DNA of 28,536 nucleotides from Rhodocyclaceae bacterium UBA2271 (GTDB lineage: Bacteria > Pseudomonadota > Gammaproteobacteria > Burkholderiales > Rhodocyclaceae), in NCBI GenBank assembly GCA_002347405.1, contig DDXB01000018.1, positions 1 to 28,536 on the forward strand, given 5' to 3'. This document shows positions 7,902 through 17,453 of this stretch, piece by piece; positions within the stretch are counted from its first letter, which is position 1; each line of letters starts with the position of its first letter. Both the position numbers and the translations under genes were made by a program. The notes under the pieces were generated by a model. The model saw only the letters and a list, made by a program, of their open reading frames with translations, was not told the origin of the DNA and ran no database searches.

Positions 7902-8804
7902 TCAGGTCGGCGTAACCCGCCAAATCATCGGCAGGGCGACCAATGCACCAAAAAAGAGCGTGATATGAAACCAGGACCACCAGCGGTATCTGCCAGCCAG
8001 TTTGTCAGGGTCGATATCCGCTATCAGATAGAAGCGGCCGTCATTCGGGCGCCGCATGACATGGAGTTCGCTGGCGTTACGCAGTTCGCGGTGACTGACG
8101 GCAATCTCACGCTTCGCCTGCAAACGTGCCAACCCCCACTCCTCGAGGTCAATCTGGCCATCCTGATTCAGATCAAAGCGCTGTAGGAGATCGGCCGGTC
8201 GCGTTTTCCATTCTGTCAGCAGATGTTTGACCTCGTCTGCGGCATTCAATTCCAGGTCGACGCTGCCAAGGGTGGCGAACTGGCCAAGCACATAGATTTT
8301 CTGTCGCTCGATGAATAACCACTGAGTGAATCGGCGCTCGCCCTGCGTCCATTGATCCTTTTTCGAGACCAGCATTTCGGCGCCTTGCGGGTCGACCAGA
8401 CACTCCCCGGAACCATCATCGAGGATGAACGAGGCCTCGCTCTCCCCCTGACTTTCCAGGGTCCATTTGTTATCGCTGTCGCGGCGCTCGATCCGGTAGC
8501 GATACCACAGGCAGGGCAGATAGTTTGCCGGACTGATCACTGGCTGCCCCCCGAGCGGTTTGCCAATGCCGACTAATTCGGCATAGCCCTGCGCCGCCGA
8601 AGCGACCCGCGAGGTTGGCGTGTCGGCCACAGCGCGCGCACGGCGCCAGGCGGAGATCCAGGCAATCAGGCTGAGCGGCGCCATCAGCGCCACGCAGATA
8701 AACATGCCAAGGCGTGACTCGCTCTGGAAACCGATGATCAGCAGGATGATCTGGCCACCGGAGGTGACGAGATCGCCATACCCCCGGCGCAGTGAAACGA
8801 GCAT
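7902..8804 (-). CDS. GIDE-domain membrane protein with an EF-hand loop
   Basis: 300 residues. A transmembrane segment lies near 33-54 and another near 278-297, bracketing a large soluble part. The middle (about 75-210) resembles the GIDE domain of MULAN-like proteins (PF12483): NYLPCLWYRYRIERR, ESEASFILDDGSGECLVDPQGAE, and ERRFTQWLFIERQKIYVLGQF. At 211-222 there is a complete EF-hand loop, DLNQDGQIDLEE, with Asp211, Asn213, Asp215, Gly216, Asp219 and Glu222 in the calcium-binding positions. The gene is 13 bp downstream of lemA; lemA-GIDE pairs are widespread in bacteria. There is no RING domain, so ubiquitin-ligase activity is not implied. The role is unknown, probably envelope or membrane related. 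Confidence 0.82.
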   Translation of the reverse strand: MLVSLRRGYGDLVTSGGQIILLIIGFQSESRLGMFICVALMAPLSLIAWISAWRRARAVADTPTSRVASAAQGYAELVGIGKPLGGQPVISPANYLPCLWYRYRIERRDSDNKWTLESQGESEASFILDDGSGECLVDPQGAEMLVSKKDQWTQGERRFTQWLFIERQKIYVLGQFATLGSVDLELNAADEVKHLLTEWKTRPADLLQRFDLNQDGQIDLEEWGLARLQAKREIAVSHRELRNASELHVMRRPNDGRFYLIADIDPDKLAGRYRWWSWFHITLFFGALVALPMIWRVTPT

Positions 8805-8817
8805 TACGCAGCGGACT

Positions 8818-9390
8818 TCAACCGAACAGCGCCTTCATGTCGACATCGGCCTTTTCTGCACTGGCAAACACGAGCAGCGGCTTTTCCCCGAAGCGAAACA
8901 AACCGGCGATGATGGTGTCGGGAAACTGCTCGATACGCACATTGTTGATATTGACAGACTCGTTGTACAGCTCGCGGCGGTCGGCAATGGCGTTCTCCAG
9001 AGCCGTGATGCGGGTTTGCAGTTGCATGAAATTCTCGTTGGCCTTCAGCTCGGGGTAGGCCTCGGCGACAGCAAAGATCTGCCCCAGCCCCATGCGCAAC
9101 GCCCCTTCGGCCTTGCCCAGTGCCGGAATGTTCTGGCTTTCGCGCGCAGATTGCACACTGGAGCGCGCCTCGACCACACGTTGCAGCGTTTCCTGCTCGA
9201 ACTGCTTGTATTGCTTGCAGGTCTCGACCAGTTTGGGCAGCTCGTCATGGCGTTGTTTGAGCAGCACGTCAATATTGGCCCAGGCCTTGGCGACCGCATG
9301 CTTCACCTGTACCAAACCGTTGTAAATCATTACCCCGTAAGCAACAGCGACAACGAAGATACCCAGCATCACCATCGAAAAGATACTCAT
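8818..9390 (-). CDS. lemA: LemA family protein
   Basis: 190 residues, the usual size. A single N-terminal transmembrane segment (about 4-24) is followed by a helical soluble domain with the family hallmarks YNGLVQVKHAVAKAWANIDVLLKQRHDELPKL (split in two blocks) , AEAYPELKANENFMQLQ, ITALENAIADRRELYNESVN and the Phe-Pro turn near the C-terminus. LemA proteins are inner-membrane anchored with the helical part outside; their function is not well defined. It is the first gene of a lemA-GIDE pair here and lies convergent to nothing: its upstream neighbour is the ATP synthase operon on the same strand, separated by that operon's terminator. Confidence 0.92.
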   Translation of the reverse strand: MSIFSMVMLGIFVVAVAYGVMIYNGLVQVKHAVAKAWANIDVLLKQRHDELPKLVETCKQYKQFEQETLQRVVEARSSVQSARESQNIPALGKAEGALRMGLGQIFAVAEAYPELKANENFMQLQTRITALENAIADRRELYNESVNINNVRIEQFPDTIIAGLFRFGEKPLLVFASAEKADVDMKALFG

Positions 9391-9490
9391 GATTCCCCCT
9401 TAACAGGATTGAGCGTAGCCATCTTAATACGCATCGCCAGGGTTTTACGGCAGGCGTGTCGTGGCGATCTGCTTTGCCGTGACACAAAAC

Positions 9491-9516
9491 ACAAGGGCAG
9501 CCATGGCTGCCCTTGT
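9491..9516 (-). terminator. Terminator of the ATP synthase operon
   Basis: A perfect 26-bp palindrome lies about 25 bp after the atpC stop codon; its core is AAGGGCAGCC paired with GGCTGCCCTT. On the transcribed (minus) strand it is followed by a GTTTTGTG tract. This fits a rho-independent terminator separating the atp operon from lemA. The stem is G/C-rich with a minimal loop, so in DNA it could also be a protein-binding dyad. Confidence 0.75.
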
Positions 9517-9539
9517 TCGTGCTATGCAATGTTGCCGGC

Positions 9540-9959
9540 CTACCTGCGGCGCAGTTTCTGAATCGCCGCCAACTGGGCCACCGCTTCGGCCAGTTCGGCC
9601 TGAGCGCGGGCAAAGTCCATGTCGGCGCTCTTGTTGGCCATGGCCTCCTCGGCCCTGCGCTTGGCGTCGGTTGCCTTCGCCTCGTCAAGGTCCTTGCCGC
9701 GAATCGCGGTGTCGGCCAGAACGGTCACCAAACCAGGCTGGACTTCAAGCACCCCGCCAGCGACGAAAATCAACTCCTCGCTATCCTGGTTCGGGATCTT
9801 GAGACGCACCGCACCCGGCTTGATGCGTGTCATCAGGGGCATGTGTCCAGGCAGGATGCCGAGCTCGCCGGCCTCGCCGGGAAGCACGACAAACTCCGCC
9901 AGCCCCGAGAAGATCGACTCTTCCGCGCTGACAACGTCTACGTGTACAGTCAGTGCCAT
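9540..9959 (-). CDS. atpC: ATP synthase F1 subunit epsilon
   Basis: 139 residues, normal length. The N-terminal beta-sandwich (VHVDVVSAEESIFSG, AEFVVLPGEAGELGILPGHMPLMTRIKPGAV) and the C-terminal helical hairpin (about 88-139, Ala/Glu-rich) are both present. It is part of the F1 central stalk and inhibits ATP hydrolysis. It is the last gene of the operon, 23 bp after atpD, and is followed by the terminator palindrome. Confidence 0.97.
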   Translation of the reverse strand: MALTVHVDVVSAEESIFSGLAEFVVLPGEAGELGILPGHMPLMTRIKPGAVRLKIPNQDSEELIFVAGGVLEVQPGLVTVLADTAIRGKDLDEAKATDAKRRAEEAMANKSADMDFARAQAELAEAVAQLAAIQKLRRR

Positions 9960-9982
9960 TTCGGCTCCTTGTTTGCGTCAGC

Positions 9983-11380
<1,398 letters not shown>

Positions 11381-11405
11381 GGTTTTTCCTTAACTCGCTA
11401 AATCG

Positions 11406-12290
11406 TTAACCCGCGATCGCGGCAGCACCGCCCACGATCTCGGAAATCTCTTTGGTAATCGACGCCTGGCGGGCCTTGTTATAGACCAGCTGCAGCTCCT
11501 TGATGACGACGCCGGCATTGTCGGTGGCCGACTTCATGGCCACCATCCGCGCCGACTGTTCGGAGGCCATGTTCTCGGCCACCGCCTGGTAAATCAACGC
11601 CTCGACATAGCGCATCAGCAAATCGTCGATAACCACCCGCGCATCCGGCTCGTAGAGGTAATCCCAGGAACCGGTTGGTGTGCCAAGACGGTCGCCGCAC
11701 AGGGGCAGCAACTGCTCCATCACCGGCTCCTGACGCATGGTGTTGATGAAGCGCGTGTAGGCAATATGCACCACGTCAAGCTCACCGTTCTGGAAGGCGT
11801 CGATCATGACCTTCATCGGCCCGATCAACTTTTCCAGGTGTGGCCGGTCGCCCAGATGCACGACATGCGACACCACGTTGGCGCCCAGACGCTGCATGAA
11901 ACCCAGACCCTTGTTGCCGATACAGGTGGCACGGATATCCTTCGCACCAGCCTCTTCCCACTGCCGCATCGCGTTCAGAACCTGGCGCATCACGTTGGTG
12001 TTGAGCCCACCGCAGAGACCCTTGTCGGTCGTTACCATCACGATGCCGACGCGCTTGGGCGCTGCGCCATCCTTCGCTTTGGCAAGGAAGGGGTGCCGGT
12101 ATTCGGTAACGTTGGCCACCGCGAGGTGGGCTGCCAGACTGCGAATTTTCTCGCTGTAGGGACGAGCTGCCCGCATCCGCTCCTGCGCCTTGCGCATTTT
12201 GGATGCGGCCACCATCTCCATGGCCTTGGTGATTTTCTTGGTGTTCTGGACCGATTTGATCTTGGTCCGGATTTCCTTGCCGCCTGGCAT
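11406..12290 (-). CDS. atpG: ATP synthase F1 subunit gamma
   Basis: 294 residues. This is the rotating central shaft linking the c-ring to the alpha/beta hexamer. The conserved N-terminal helix (GGKEIRTKIKSVQNTKKIT, then KAMEMVAASKMRKAQERM) and the C-terminal helix (SATDNAGVVIKELQLVYNK, RQASITKEISEIVGGAAAI) form the coiled coil; TDKGLCGGLNTNV lies in the Rossmann-like part. It is placed between atpA and atpD with short gaps. Confidence 0.97.
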   Translation of the reverse strand: MPGGKEIRTKIKSVQNTKKITKAMEMVAASKMRKAQERMRAARPYSEKIRSLAAHLAVANVTEYRHPFLAKAKDGAAPKRVGIVMVTTDKGLCGGLNTNVMRQVLNAMRQWEEAGAKDIRATCIGNKGLGFMQRLGANVVSHVVHLGDRPHLEKLIGPMKVMIDAFQNGELDVVHIAYTRFINTMRQEPVMEQLLPLCGDRLGTPTGSWDYLYEPDARVVIDDLLMRYVEALIYQAVAENMASEQSARMVAMKSATDNAGVVIKELQLVYNKARQASITKEISEIVGGAAAIAG

Positions 12291-12319
12291 GGGCTTTCTC
12301 CGCTCTTATCGGTTGCTGA

Positions 12320-13858
12320 TCAGACCCAGGTTTTCTTGAACGCGGCTACGGCAGTTGCCATTTCGGCTTCGCCTTCCTTGTCCAGATCCTTGGTTGATTG
12401 GATCTTGTCCATCAGCGCACCATACTGCTGACGCATGAACTGCTGAAGACCCGCCTCGAAGGCAAGAATGCGCGCACCATCGACATCGTCCAGGTAGCCC
12501 TGGTTCACCGCGTAGAGCGATACGGCCATGTCGGAGACTTGCAGTGGTGAATACTGCGCCTGCTTCATTAGTTCGGTAACCCGCCGGCCGCGTTCCAGCT
12601 GCTTGCGGGTGGCATCGTCCAGGTCGGAAGCAAACTGGGCAAAAGCCGCGAGTTCGCGGAACTGGGCGAGCGCCAGACGCACACCACCGCCGAGCTTCTT
12701 GATCGCCTTGGTCTGGGCTGCACCGCCGACGCGCGACACCGAAACACCGGCGTTGATGGCGGGGCGGACACCGGCGTTGAACAAGTCGGTTTCAAGGAAG
12801 ATCTGGCCGTCGGTAATCGAAATCACGTTGGTCGGCACGAACGCCGACACGTCACCGGCCTGCGTTTCGATCACGGGCAGCGCGGTCAATGAACCGGTCT
12901 TGCCTTTCACCTCGCCATTGGTCAGCTTCTCGACCCAGGCTTCTGAAACACGCGCAGCACGCTCAAGCAGACGTGAGTGCAGGTAGAACACGTCGCCGGG
13001 GTAGGCTTCACGGCCCGGCGGGCGACGCAGCAACAGGGAGATCTGGCGGTAAGCCCAGGCCTGCTTGGTCAAATCGTCATAAATGATCAGGGCGTCCTGA
13101 CCGCGATCGCGGAAGTATTCGCCCATGGTGCAGCCGGAGTAGGGCGCGATGAACTGCATCGCGGCGGACTCGGAAGCGGTGGCGGCAACGACGATGGTGA
13201 AATCCATCGCGCCGTACTCTTCGAGTTTGCGCACCACGTTGACCACGGTCGAAGCTTTCTGGCCGATGGCAACATAGATACAGATCAGGTCCTTGCCCTT
13301 CTGGTTGATGATGGTGTCGATGGCCACCGCGGTCTTGCCGGTTTGCCGGTCACCAATGATCAGCTCGCGCTGGCCACGACCAATGGGCACCATCGCGTCG
13401 ATCGCCTTGAGACCGGTCTGCACCGGCTGCGAAACTGATTTGCGCCAGATCACGCCAGGAGCGACTTTTTCGATCTTGTCAGTGAGCTTGGCTTCAATCG
13501 GTCCTTTGCCGTCGATCGGCTCGCCCAAAGAGTTCACCACGCGGCCGATCAACTCGGGGCCGACGGGCACTTCGAGAATGCGGCCGGTACATTTGACCGT
13601 ATCGCCTTCCGTGATGTGCTCGTACTCACCCAGCACCACGGCGCCGACTGAATCGCGCTCGAGGTTCAGCGCGAGGCCGAAGGTGTCACCTGGAAATTCG
13701 AGCATCTCGCCCTGCATGACGTCGGCCAGGCCGTGGACGCGGCAGATGCCGTCGGTCACCGTCACCACCGTACCCTCGTTGCGGGCGGTGGGGGCAAGCT
13801 GCATGTTCTGGATCCGGCTCTTGATCAGGTCGCTGATTTCGGAGGGATTGAGGTTCAT
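12320..13858 (-). CDS. atpA: ATP synthase F1 subunit alpha
   Basis: 512 residues, canonical. This is the non-catalytic nucleotide-binding subunit. The P-loop GDRQTGKT is at 169-176, followed by AVAIDTIINQKGKDLICIYV in conserved order, Walker B-like ALIIYDDLTKQAWAYR, and the Arg-finger region (SVSRVGGAAQTKAIKK). It starts 10 bp after the atpH stop codon and ends about 30 bp before atpG. An AGGAG-like site precedes the ATG. Confidence 0.98.
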   Translation of the reverse strand: MNLNPSEISDLIKSRIQNMQLAPTARNEGTVVTVTDGICRVHGLADVMQGEMLEFPGDTFGLALNLERDSVGAVVLGEYEHITEGDTVKCTGRILEVPVGPELIGRVVNSLGEPIDGKGPIEAKLTDKIEKVAPGVIWRKSVSQPVQTGLKAIDAMVPIGRGQRELIIGDRQTGKTAVAIDTIINQKGKDLICIYVAIGQKASTVVNVVRKLEEYGAMDFTIVVAATASESAAMQFIAPYSGCTMGEYFRDRGQDALIIYDDLTKQAWAYRQISLLLRRPPGREAYPGDVFYLHSRLLERAARVSEAWVEKLTNGEVKGKTGSLTALPVIETQAGDVSAFVPTNVISITDGQIFLETDLFNAGVRPAINAGVSVSRVGGAAQTKAIKKLGGGVRLALAQFRELAAFAQFASDLDDATRKQLERGRRVTELMKQAQYSPLQVSDMAVSLYAVNQGYLDDVDGARILAFEAGLQQFMRQQYGALMDKIQSTKDLDKEGEAEMATAVAAFKKTWV

Positions 13859-13867
13859 GGAAAACTC

Positions 13868-14401
13868 CTAGTTCTTGAGCGAAACCGCCATGGCATTCAA
13901 TTTGCCACGCACGGAAGCATCGATAACCTGGTCACCCAGGGCGATGCGTACACCACCAATTAGCTCCGGCGCAAGTTCGACGGTCGCCTCTATCTTGTAG
14001 CCGAGCTTTTCTTCAAGGTCGGCCACGAGTTTGGAAAGCTGGGTCGCATCCAGCGGAAAGGCCGAGCTGACCACCGCGTCATGCGTGCCTTCAAGCGCAT
14101 TCTTGAGTTCCCCGAACAGGTTGCTGATTTCCGGCAGCACCCCGATACGGCGATTTTCGACAAGGACGCTGGCGAAGTTGCGCTGCTCCGCAGTCAGCTC
14201 GCCGGTCACACCGAGAAACAACTCGGTGATGGCGTCAGATGACACACGCGGATCAGCCACGCACTCACGCATTTGCTCATCAGCCGCCGCAGCGGCCATG
14301 CGCTCCAGCGCGGTTTGCCAGGCAGGCAATGCACCCGCCGCCCGGGCCAACTCGAAAGCGGCCTCAGCGTAAGGGCGCGCGACGGTGACGTTCTCGGCCA
14401 T
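13868..14401 (-). CDS. atpH: ATP synthase F1 subunit delta
   Basis: 177 residues. It links F1 to the peripheral b-subunit stalk. The N-terminal helical bundle begins TVARPYAEAAFELARAAG, and the C-terminal part contains KLGYKIEATVELAPELIGG and VRIALGDQVIDASVRGKL, the family signature. It sits 6 bp after atpF and 9 bp before atpA. Confidence 0.96.
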   Translation of the reverse strand: MAENVTVARPYAEAAFELARAAGALPAWQTALERMAAAAADEQMRECVADPRVSSDAITELFLGVTGELTAEQRNFASVLVENRRIGVLPEISNLFGELKNALEGTHDAVVSSAFPLDATQLSKLVADLEEKLGYKIEATVELAPELIGGVRIALGDQVIDASVRGKLNAMAVSLKN

Positions 14402-14407
14402 AACGGA

Positions 14408-14878
14408 TCAGAGCTCCGCTTTCAGCTGATTGAGCAACTCGGCGTGGGCGGCTGGATTGATCTCCTTGCGGAGAATCTGCTCGGCACCGGCAACGGCCAG
14501 CAAAGCCACCTGGTCACGCAGGGCTTCCTTGGCGCGTTGTGCGGCAACCTCGGCCTCACCCTCGGCAGCAGTACGCGCGGCGGCAATGATGCGGTTTGCC
14601 TCGGCACGTGCTTCGTCGAGAATCTGCGCACCCTGGCGCTCGGCGCCACCCCGCAGTTCATTGGCCGACTCGCGCGCCTTGCGCAGCTCATCGGTGGCGC
14701 GGCGTTCAGCCAGCGCCAGATCGGTTTTCGCCCGGTCCGCTGCCGCCAGACCATCGGCGATCTTGGACGCGCGTTCGTCAAGCGCCTTCATGATGGGCGG
14801 CCACACGAATTTCATCGTGAACCACGCCAGAATGAAGAACACAACGAACTGTGCGAATAGTGTTGCGTTCAGATTCAC
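14408..14878 (-). CDS. atpF: ATP synthase Fo subunit b
   Basis: 156 residues using a GTG start at 14878. The frame is open further upstream to 14980, but that part would overlap atpE and does not look like b; the GTG is preceded by GAGAGGAGCGAGAACC and gives the canonical MNLNATLFAQFVVFFILAW transmembrane N-terminus. After residue ~25 the protein is a long Ala/Glu/Arg-rich helix, the peripheral stalk, ending LNQLKAEL. A single ordinary b subunit is present, not a b/b' pair. Confidence 0.95.
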   Translation of the reverse strand: MNLNATLFAQFVVFFILAWFTMKFVWPPIMKALDERASKIADGLAAADRAKTDLALAERRATDELRKARESANELRGGAERQGAQILDEARAEANRIIAAARTAAEGEAEVAAQRAKEALRDQVALLAVAGAEQILRKEINPAAHAELLNQLKAEL

Positions 14879-14912
14879 GGTTCTCGCTCCTCTCGGCCTG
14901 AAAGGGCGCCGC

Positions 14913-15161
14913 TTACTTGATGAACGGGTTTGCGGTGGTGTACCAGAGGGCAATACCGGTACCGATAATGAACGCGGCATCGATCAGGCCGACCAGCAAG
15001 AACATCTTGGTCTGCAATGTATTCATCAGCTCGGGCTGACGGGCCGATGCTTCGAGGAAGCGGCTGCCCATGATGCCGATGCCGATACAGGCGCCTGCAG
15101 CACCGAGACCAATGATTAGGCCGGCGGCCAGCGCAACAAAACCTACGACGTTGCCTTCCAT
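14913..15161 (-). CDS. atpE: ATP synthase Fo subunit c
   Basis: 82 residues forming two transmembrane helices joined by the polar loop ARQPEL. Helix 1 has the Gly/Ala-rich packing motif (GLGAAGACIGIGIMG). Helix 2 carries the ion-binding carboxylate as Asp61 (LVGLIDAAFIIGTGIALW). The Asp, and the lack of the Gln/Glu/Ser pattern of sodium-type rings, indicate a proton-driven enzyme. Confidence 0.97.
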   Translation of the reverse strand: MEGNVVGFVALAAGLIIGLGAAGACIGIGIMGSRFLEASARQPELMNTLQTKMFLLVGLIDAAFIIGTGIALWYTTANPFIK

Positions 15162-15221
15162 GACGACTCCTTGTGTTTAAAAATGCGGGTTGAAAAAACT
15201 GGATTGATTGGAACAGACTAA

Positions 15222-16055
15222 TTAGTGACTTTCGTGCGCCTGACCGATATACACCAGCGTCAGCATCATGAAGATGAAAGCCTGCAGGGTAATGATCAAG
15301 ATATGGAAGATGGCCCAGACCGTGCCGGCAAAGATATGGCCGACCCAGAGCAGACCGCCGCCCCAGGTGCCGGCCCAGGCGGCGCCCATCAGTGCGATCA
15401 GCATGAAGATGAGTTCGCCCGCATACATGTTGCCGAACAGCCGCATGCCGTGCGAGACCGTCTTGGCGACGAACTCGATCATCTGCATGGCGAAGTTGAT
15501 CGGATAGAGCAGGAAATGGTTGCCGAAGGGCGCGGTGAAAAGCTCATGCATCCAGCCACCGAAACCCTTGATCTTGATGTTGTAGTAAAGGCACATCACC
15601 AGCACGGCCAGCGACATGCCGAGCGCGGCATTCAGGTCGGCGGTCGGCACGACGCGCATGTAGTTGATGCCGACCAGCGCGCCCAGCGTGGGCAGCATAT
15701 CGACCGGCAGGAGGTCCATGGCGTTCATCAGGAAGATCCAGATGAACACGGTCAGCGCCACCGGCGCGACGAATTTGCGCGACTCGGGGGAATGGACGAT
15801 GCCCTTGGCCTGGTCGGCAACCATTTCAACCATGATTTCGACGGCAGCCTGAAAGCGACCCGGCACGCCGGAGGTGGCTCGTTTGGCGGCGCGCGCCATG
15901 ACGAACACCGCCAGGAGGCCCAGCGCGATCGAATAAAACATGGTGTCGAGGTGGATAACCGACCAGTCAACCAGCGATGCCTGCTTGACATTGGTCAGGT
16001 GGCCGAGGTGGTGGCTGACGTATTCTGAAGCGTTCGGTGCGTGCGCGGTGGCCAT
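15222..16055 (-). CDS. atpB: ATP synthase Fo subunit a
   Basis: About 277 residues. It is the stator channel subunit with several transmembrane helices. The essential Arg is at about 205 in SHGMRLFGNMYAGEL, and the C-terminal helix contains LQAFIFMMLTLVYI. The open frame extends 13 codons further to an ATG at 16094, but that would overlap atpI; the second ATG at 16055, just after the atpI stop, gives the more usual N-terminus (MATAHAPNASEYVSHHLGHL). Neither has a strong ribosome site, so translational coupling with atpI is plausible. Confidence 0.93.
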   Translation of the reverse strand: MATAHAPNASEYVSHHLGHLTNVKQASLVDWSVIHLDTMFYSIALGLLAVFVMARAAKRATSGVPGRFQAAVEIMVEMVADQAKGIVHSPESRKFVAPVALTVFIWIFLMNAMDLLPVDMLPTLGALVGINYMRVVPTADLNAALGMSLAVLVMCLYYNIKIKGFGGWMHELFTAPFGNHFLLYPINFAMQMIEFVAKTVSHGMRLFGNMYAGELIFMLIALMGAAWAGTWGGGLLWVGHIFAGTVWAIFHILIITLQAFIFMMLTLVYIGQAHESH

Positions 16056-16059
16056 GTTT

Positions 16060-16407
16060 TCAAGTCTTAAGCAAGAGTGCAAAAAGATTAACAAACATCA
16101 CAGCAAACAATCCGGCAATGAGCGCCGGCCAATTCACATCAATCATGCGTGGCAGAAACAGCAGCAACGCAATTACTGCAGACAGCTTGACGGCTTCGCC
16201 GATCAGAAATCCCGCCGCTCCCGCCCGCTGCGTCGCAATTGCCAGACGCAGCCGCAGCACGAACAGCAGATTAGGCAAGAAGTAGGCCGCGCCGCCGGCC
16301 AGGGCTGAGATTGCAGCCGGCCTTGCACCACCCGGACCCGCCAGAAGACCCGCTACCGCGGCCACTGCCAGGATCACCGCCGCCTGGAGCAAAAGAATCT
16401 TAAACAT
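16060..16407 (-). CDS. atpI: ATP synthase subunit I
   Basis: 115 residues with four predicted transmembrane helices. The second contains AISALAGGAAYFLPNLLFVL, and LIGEAVKLSAVIALLLFLP and VNWPALIAGLFAVMFVNLFA match the AtpI family from proteobacteria. AtpI assists c-ring assembly and is the first gene of the operon. It is separated from atpB by about 4 bp. A promoter lies about 95 bp upstream. Confidence 0.88.
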   Translation of the reverse strand: MFKILLLQAAVILAVAAVAGLLAGPGGARPAAISALAGGAAYFLPNLLFVLRLRLAIATQRAGAAGFLIGEAVKLSAVIALLLFLPRMIDVNWPALIAGLFAVMFVNLFALLLKT

Positions 16408-16499
16408 GCTCCCGGCAAGCCCTTCCTCTGAACCTTTTTCTTTTCGTCTCGCTTGCCGATTCAGCCGGCTTGCGATGCGCGCTACCGCACAGGTGCCGA

Positions 16500-16528
16500 A
16501 CGTTAAAGTGATTGGTGTGATAAGTCAA
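16500..16528 (-). promoter_or_regulatory. Sigma70-like promoter of the atp operon
   Basis: On the minus strand TTGACT and TAACGT are separated by exactly 17 bp, upstream of atpI. The -35 is near consensus and the -10 is moderate. The leader would be about 85 nt, purine-rich (AAAAGAAAAAGG) close to the start. No competing promoter is seen in the 195-bp gap. Confidence 0.55.
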
Positions 16529-16551
16529 TTGTCTGTTCATGGAGGCTTTTT

Positions 16552-16605
16552 ATGGCGTTCTTCATAATTCTGTTCTATCCCATTTCAGCGCTGTGGGAAC
16601 CCTAG
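16552..16605 (+). CDS. Possible 17-residue hydrophobic micro-ORF
   Basis: A plus-strand ATG with GGAGG six bases upstream starts a 17-codon frame, MAFFIILFYPISALWEP, ending in a TAG that overlaps the parB stop on the other strand. The sequence is hydrophobic enough to touch a membrane. There is no clear promoter and such short frames arise by chance, so this is only a candidate. Confidence 0.2.
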   Translation: MAFFIILFYPISALWEP

Positions 16606-17453
16606 CCACGCAGGCGCCTTAATATGCCATCCAGCTGATCGAGACTGGCGAAGCGGATATTCAAGGTTCCCGCCCCCTTCCGGTTAGCACTTACTTTCAC
16701 CGTGGCGCCAATCGCGTCCGACAAATCTTCCTCAAGTCGCGCCAGGTCGCGACCCTTCTCGGGCGCCGCTGTTTTGTGCACCGGCGGGTTCAGTTCACGC
16801 GCCACGCGCCGCTCGGTTTCACGCACCGAATAACCCTTGTCGGCGATCTCGGCCGCGAGCCGTCCCTGCTCGGATTTCGTCATGGCGAGCAGCGCACGGG
16901 CGTGGCCCATCTCGATATCGCCCGCCATCAACAGATCCTGGACCGGTTTGGCGAGCTGCAGCAGACGCAGCAGATTGGTCGCCGCCGAGCGCGATCGACC
17001 GACGGCATCGGCCGCTTCCTGGTGCGTCATGCTGAATTCATCGATCAGGCGCTGCAGGCCGGCGGCCTCTTCGAGCGGATTCAGATCCTCGCGCTGGATG
17101 TTCTCGATCAGCGACATGGCCAGCGCGGCATCGTCGGGAATATCCCGGATCAATACCGGCACCTCGACCAGCCCGGCGATCTGCGAGGCGCGCCAGCGCC
17201 GCTCACCGGCGATGATTTCGTAGCGGCCGCTGCTGACCGGACGCACCGATATCGGCTGGATCAGGCCTTGCGCCTTGATCGAGGCGGCAAGGTCTTCCAG
17301 CGAGCCGGGATCCATGCGCGTCCGTGGCTGATACTTGCCCGGCTGCAGGTCACCGACCGGCAGCATCGCCTGGCGCTGCGCTTCCGTTGCGCCATCGTTA
17401 CCGGAGAGCAATGCCTCCAGCCCCCGGCCCAGTCCCTTTTTCCGTTGCATCAT
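16602..17453 (-). CDS. parB: Chromosome partitioning protein ParB
   Basis: 283 residues. The N-terminal KKGLGRGLEALL motif (ParA-stimulating region) is followed by the CTPase/ParB core (QPRTRMDPGSLEDLAASIKAQG split around, then IAGERRWRAS, 76-86) and the parS-binding HTH (MTHQEAADAVGRSRSAATNL, about 144-163). A short C-terminal dimerisation domain is present (LNIRFASLDQLDGILRRL). It binds parS and spreads as a CTP-dependent clamp. The ATG overlaps parA by 4 bp. Two parS sites lie about 3.7 kb away before mnmG. Confidence 0.96.
   Translation of the reverse strand: MMQRKKGLGRGLEALLSGNDGATEAQRQAMLPVGDLQPGKYQPRTRMDPGSLEDLAASIKAQGLIQPISVRPVSSGRYEIIAGERRWRASQIAGLVEVPVLIRDIPDDAALAMSLIENIQREDLNPLEEAAGLQRLIDEFSMTHQEAADAVGRSRSAATNLLRLLQLAKPVQDLLMAGDIEMGHARALLAMTKSEQGRLAAEIADKGYSVRETERRVARELNPPVHKTAAPEKGRDLARLEEDLSDAIGATVKVSANRKGAGTLNIRFASLDQLDGILRRLRG

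Noticed and set aside
12977..13871. Long plus-strand frames opposite the atp genes
   Set aside because: Shadow frames of conserved atpA/atpH in G+C-rich DNA.
16056..16094. Longer atpB start
   Set aside because: It would overlap atpI and adds residues not typical of subunit a.
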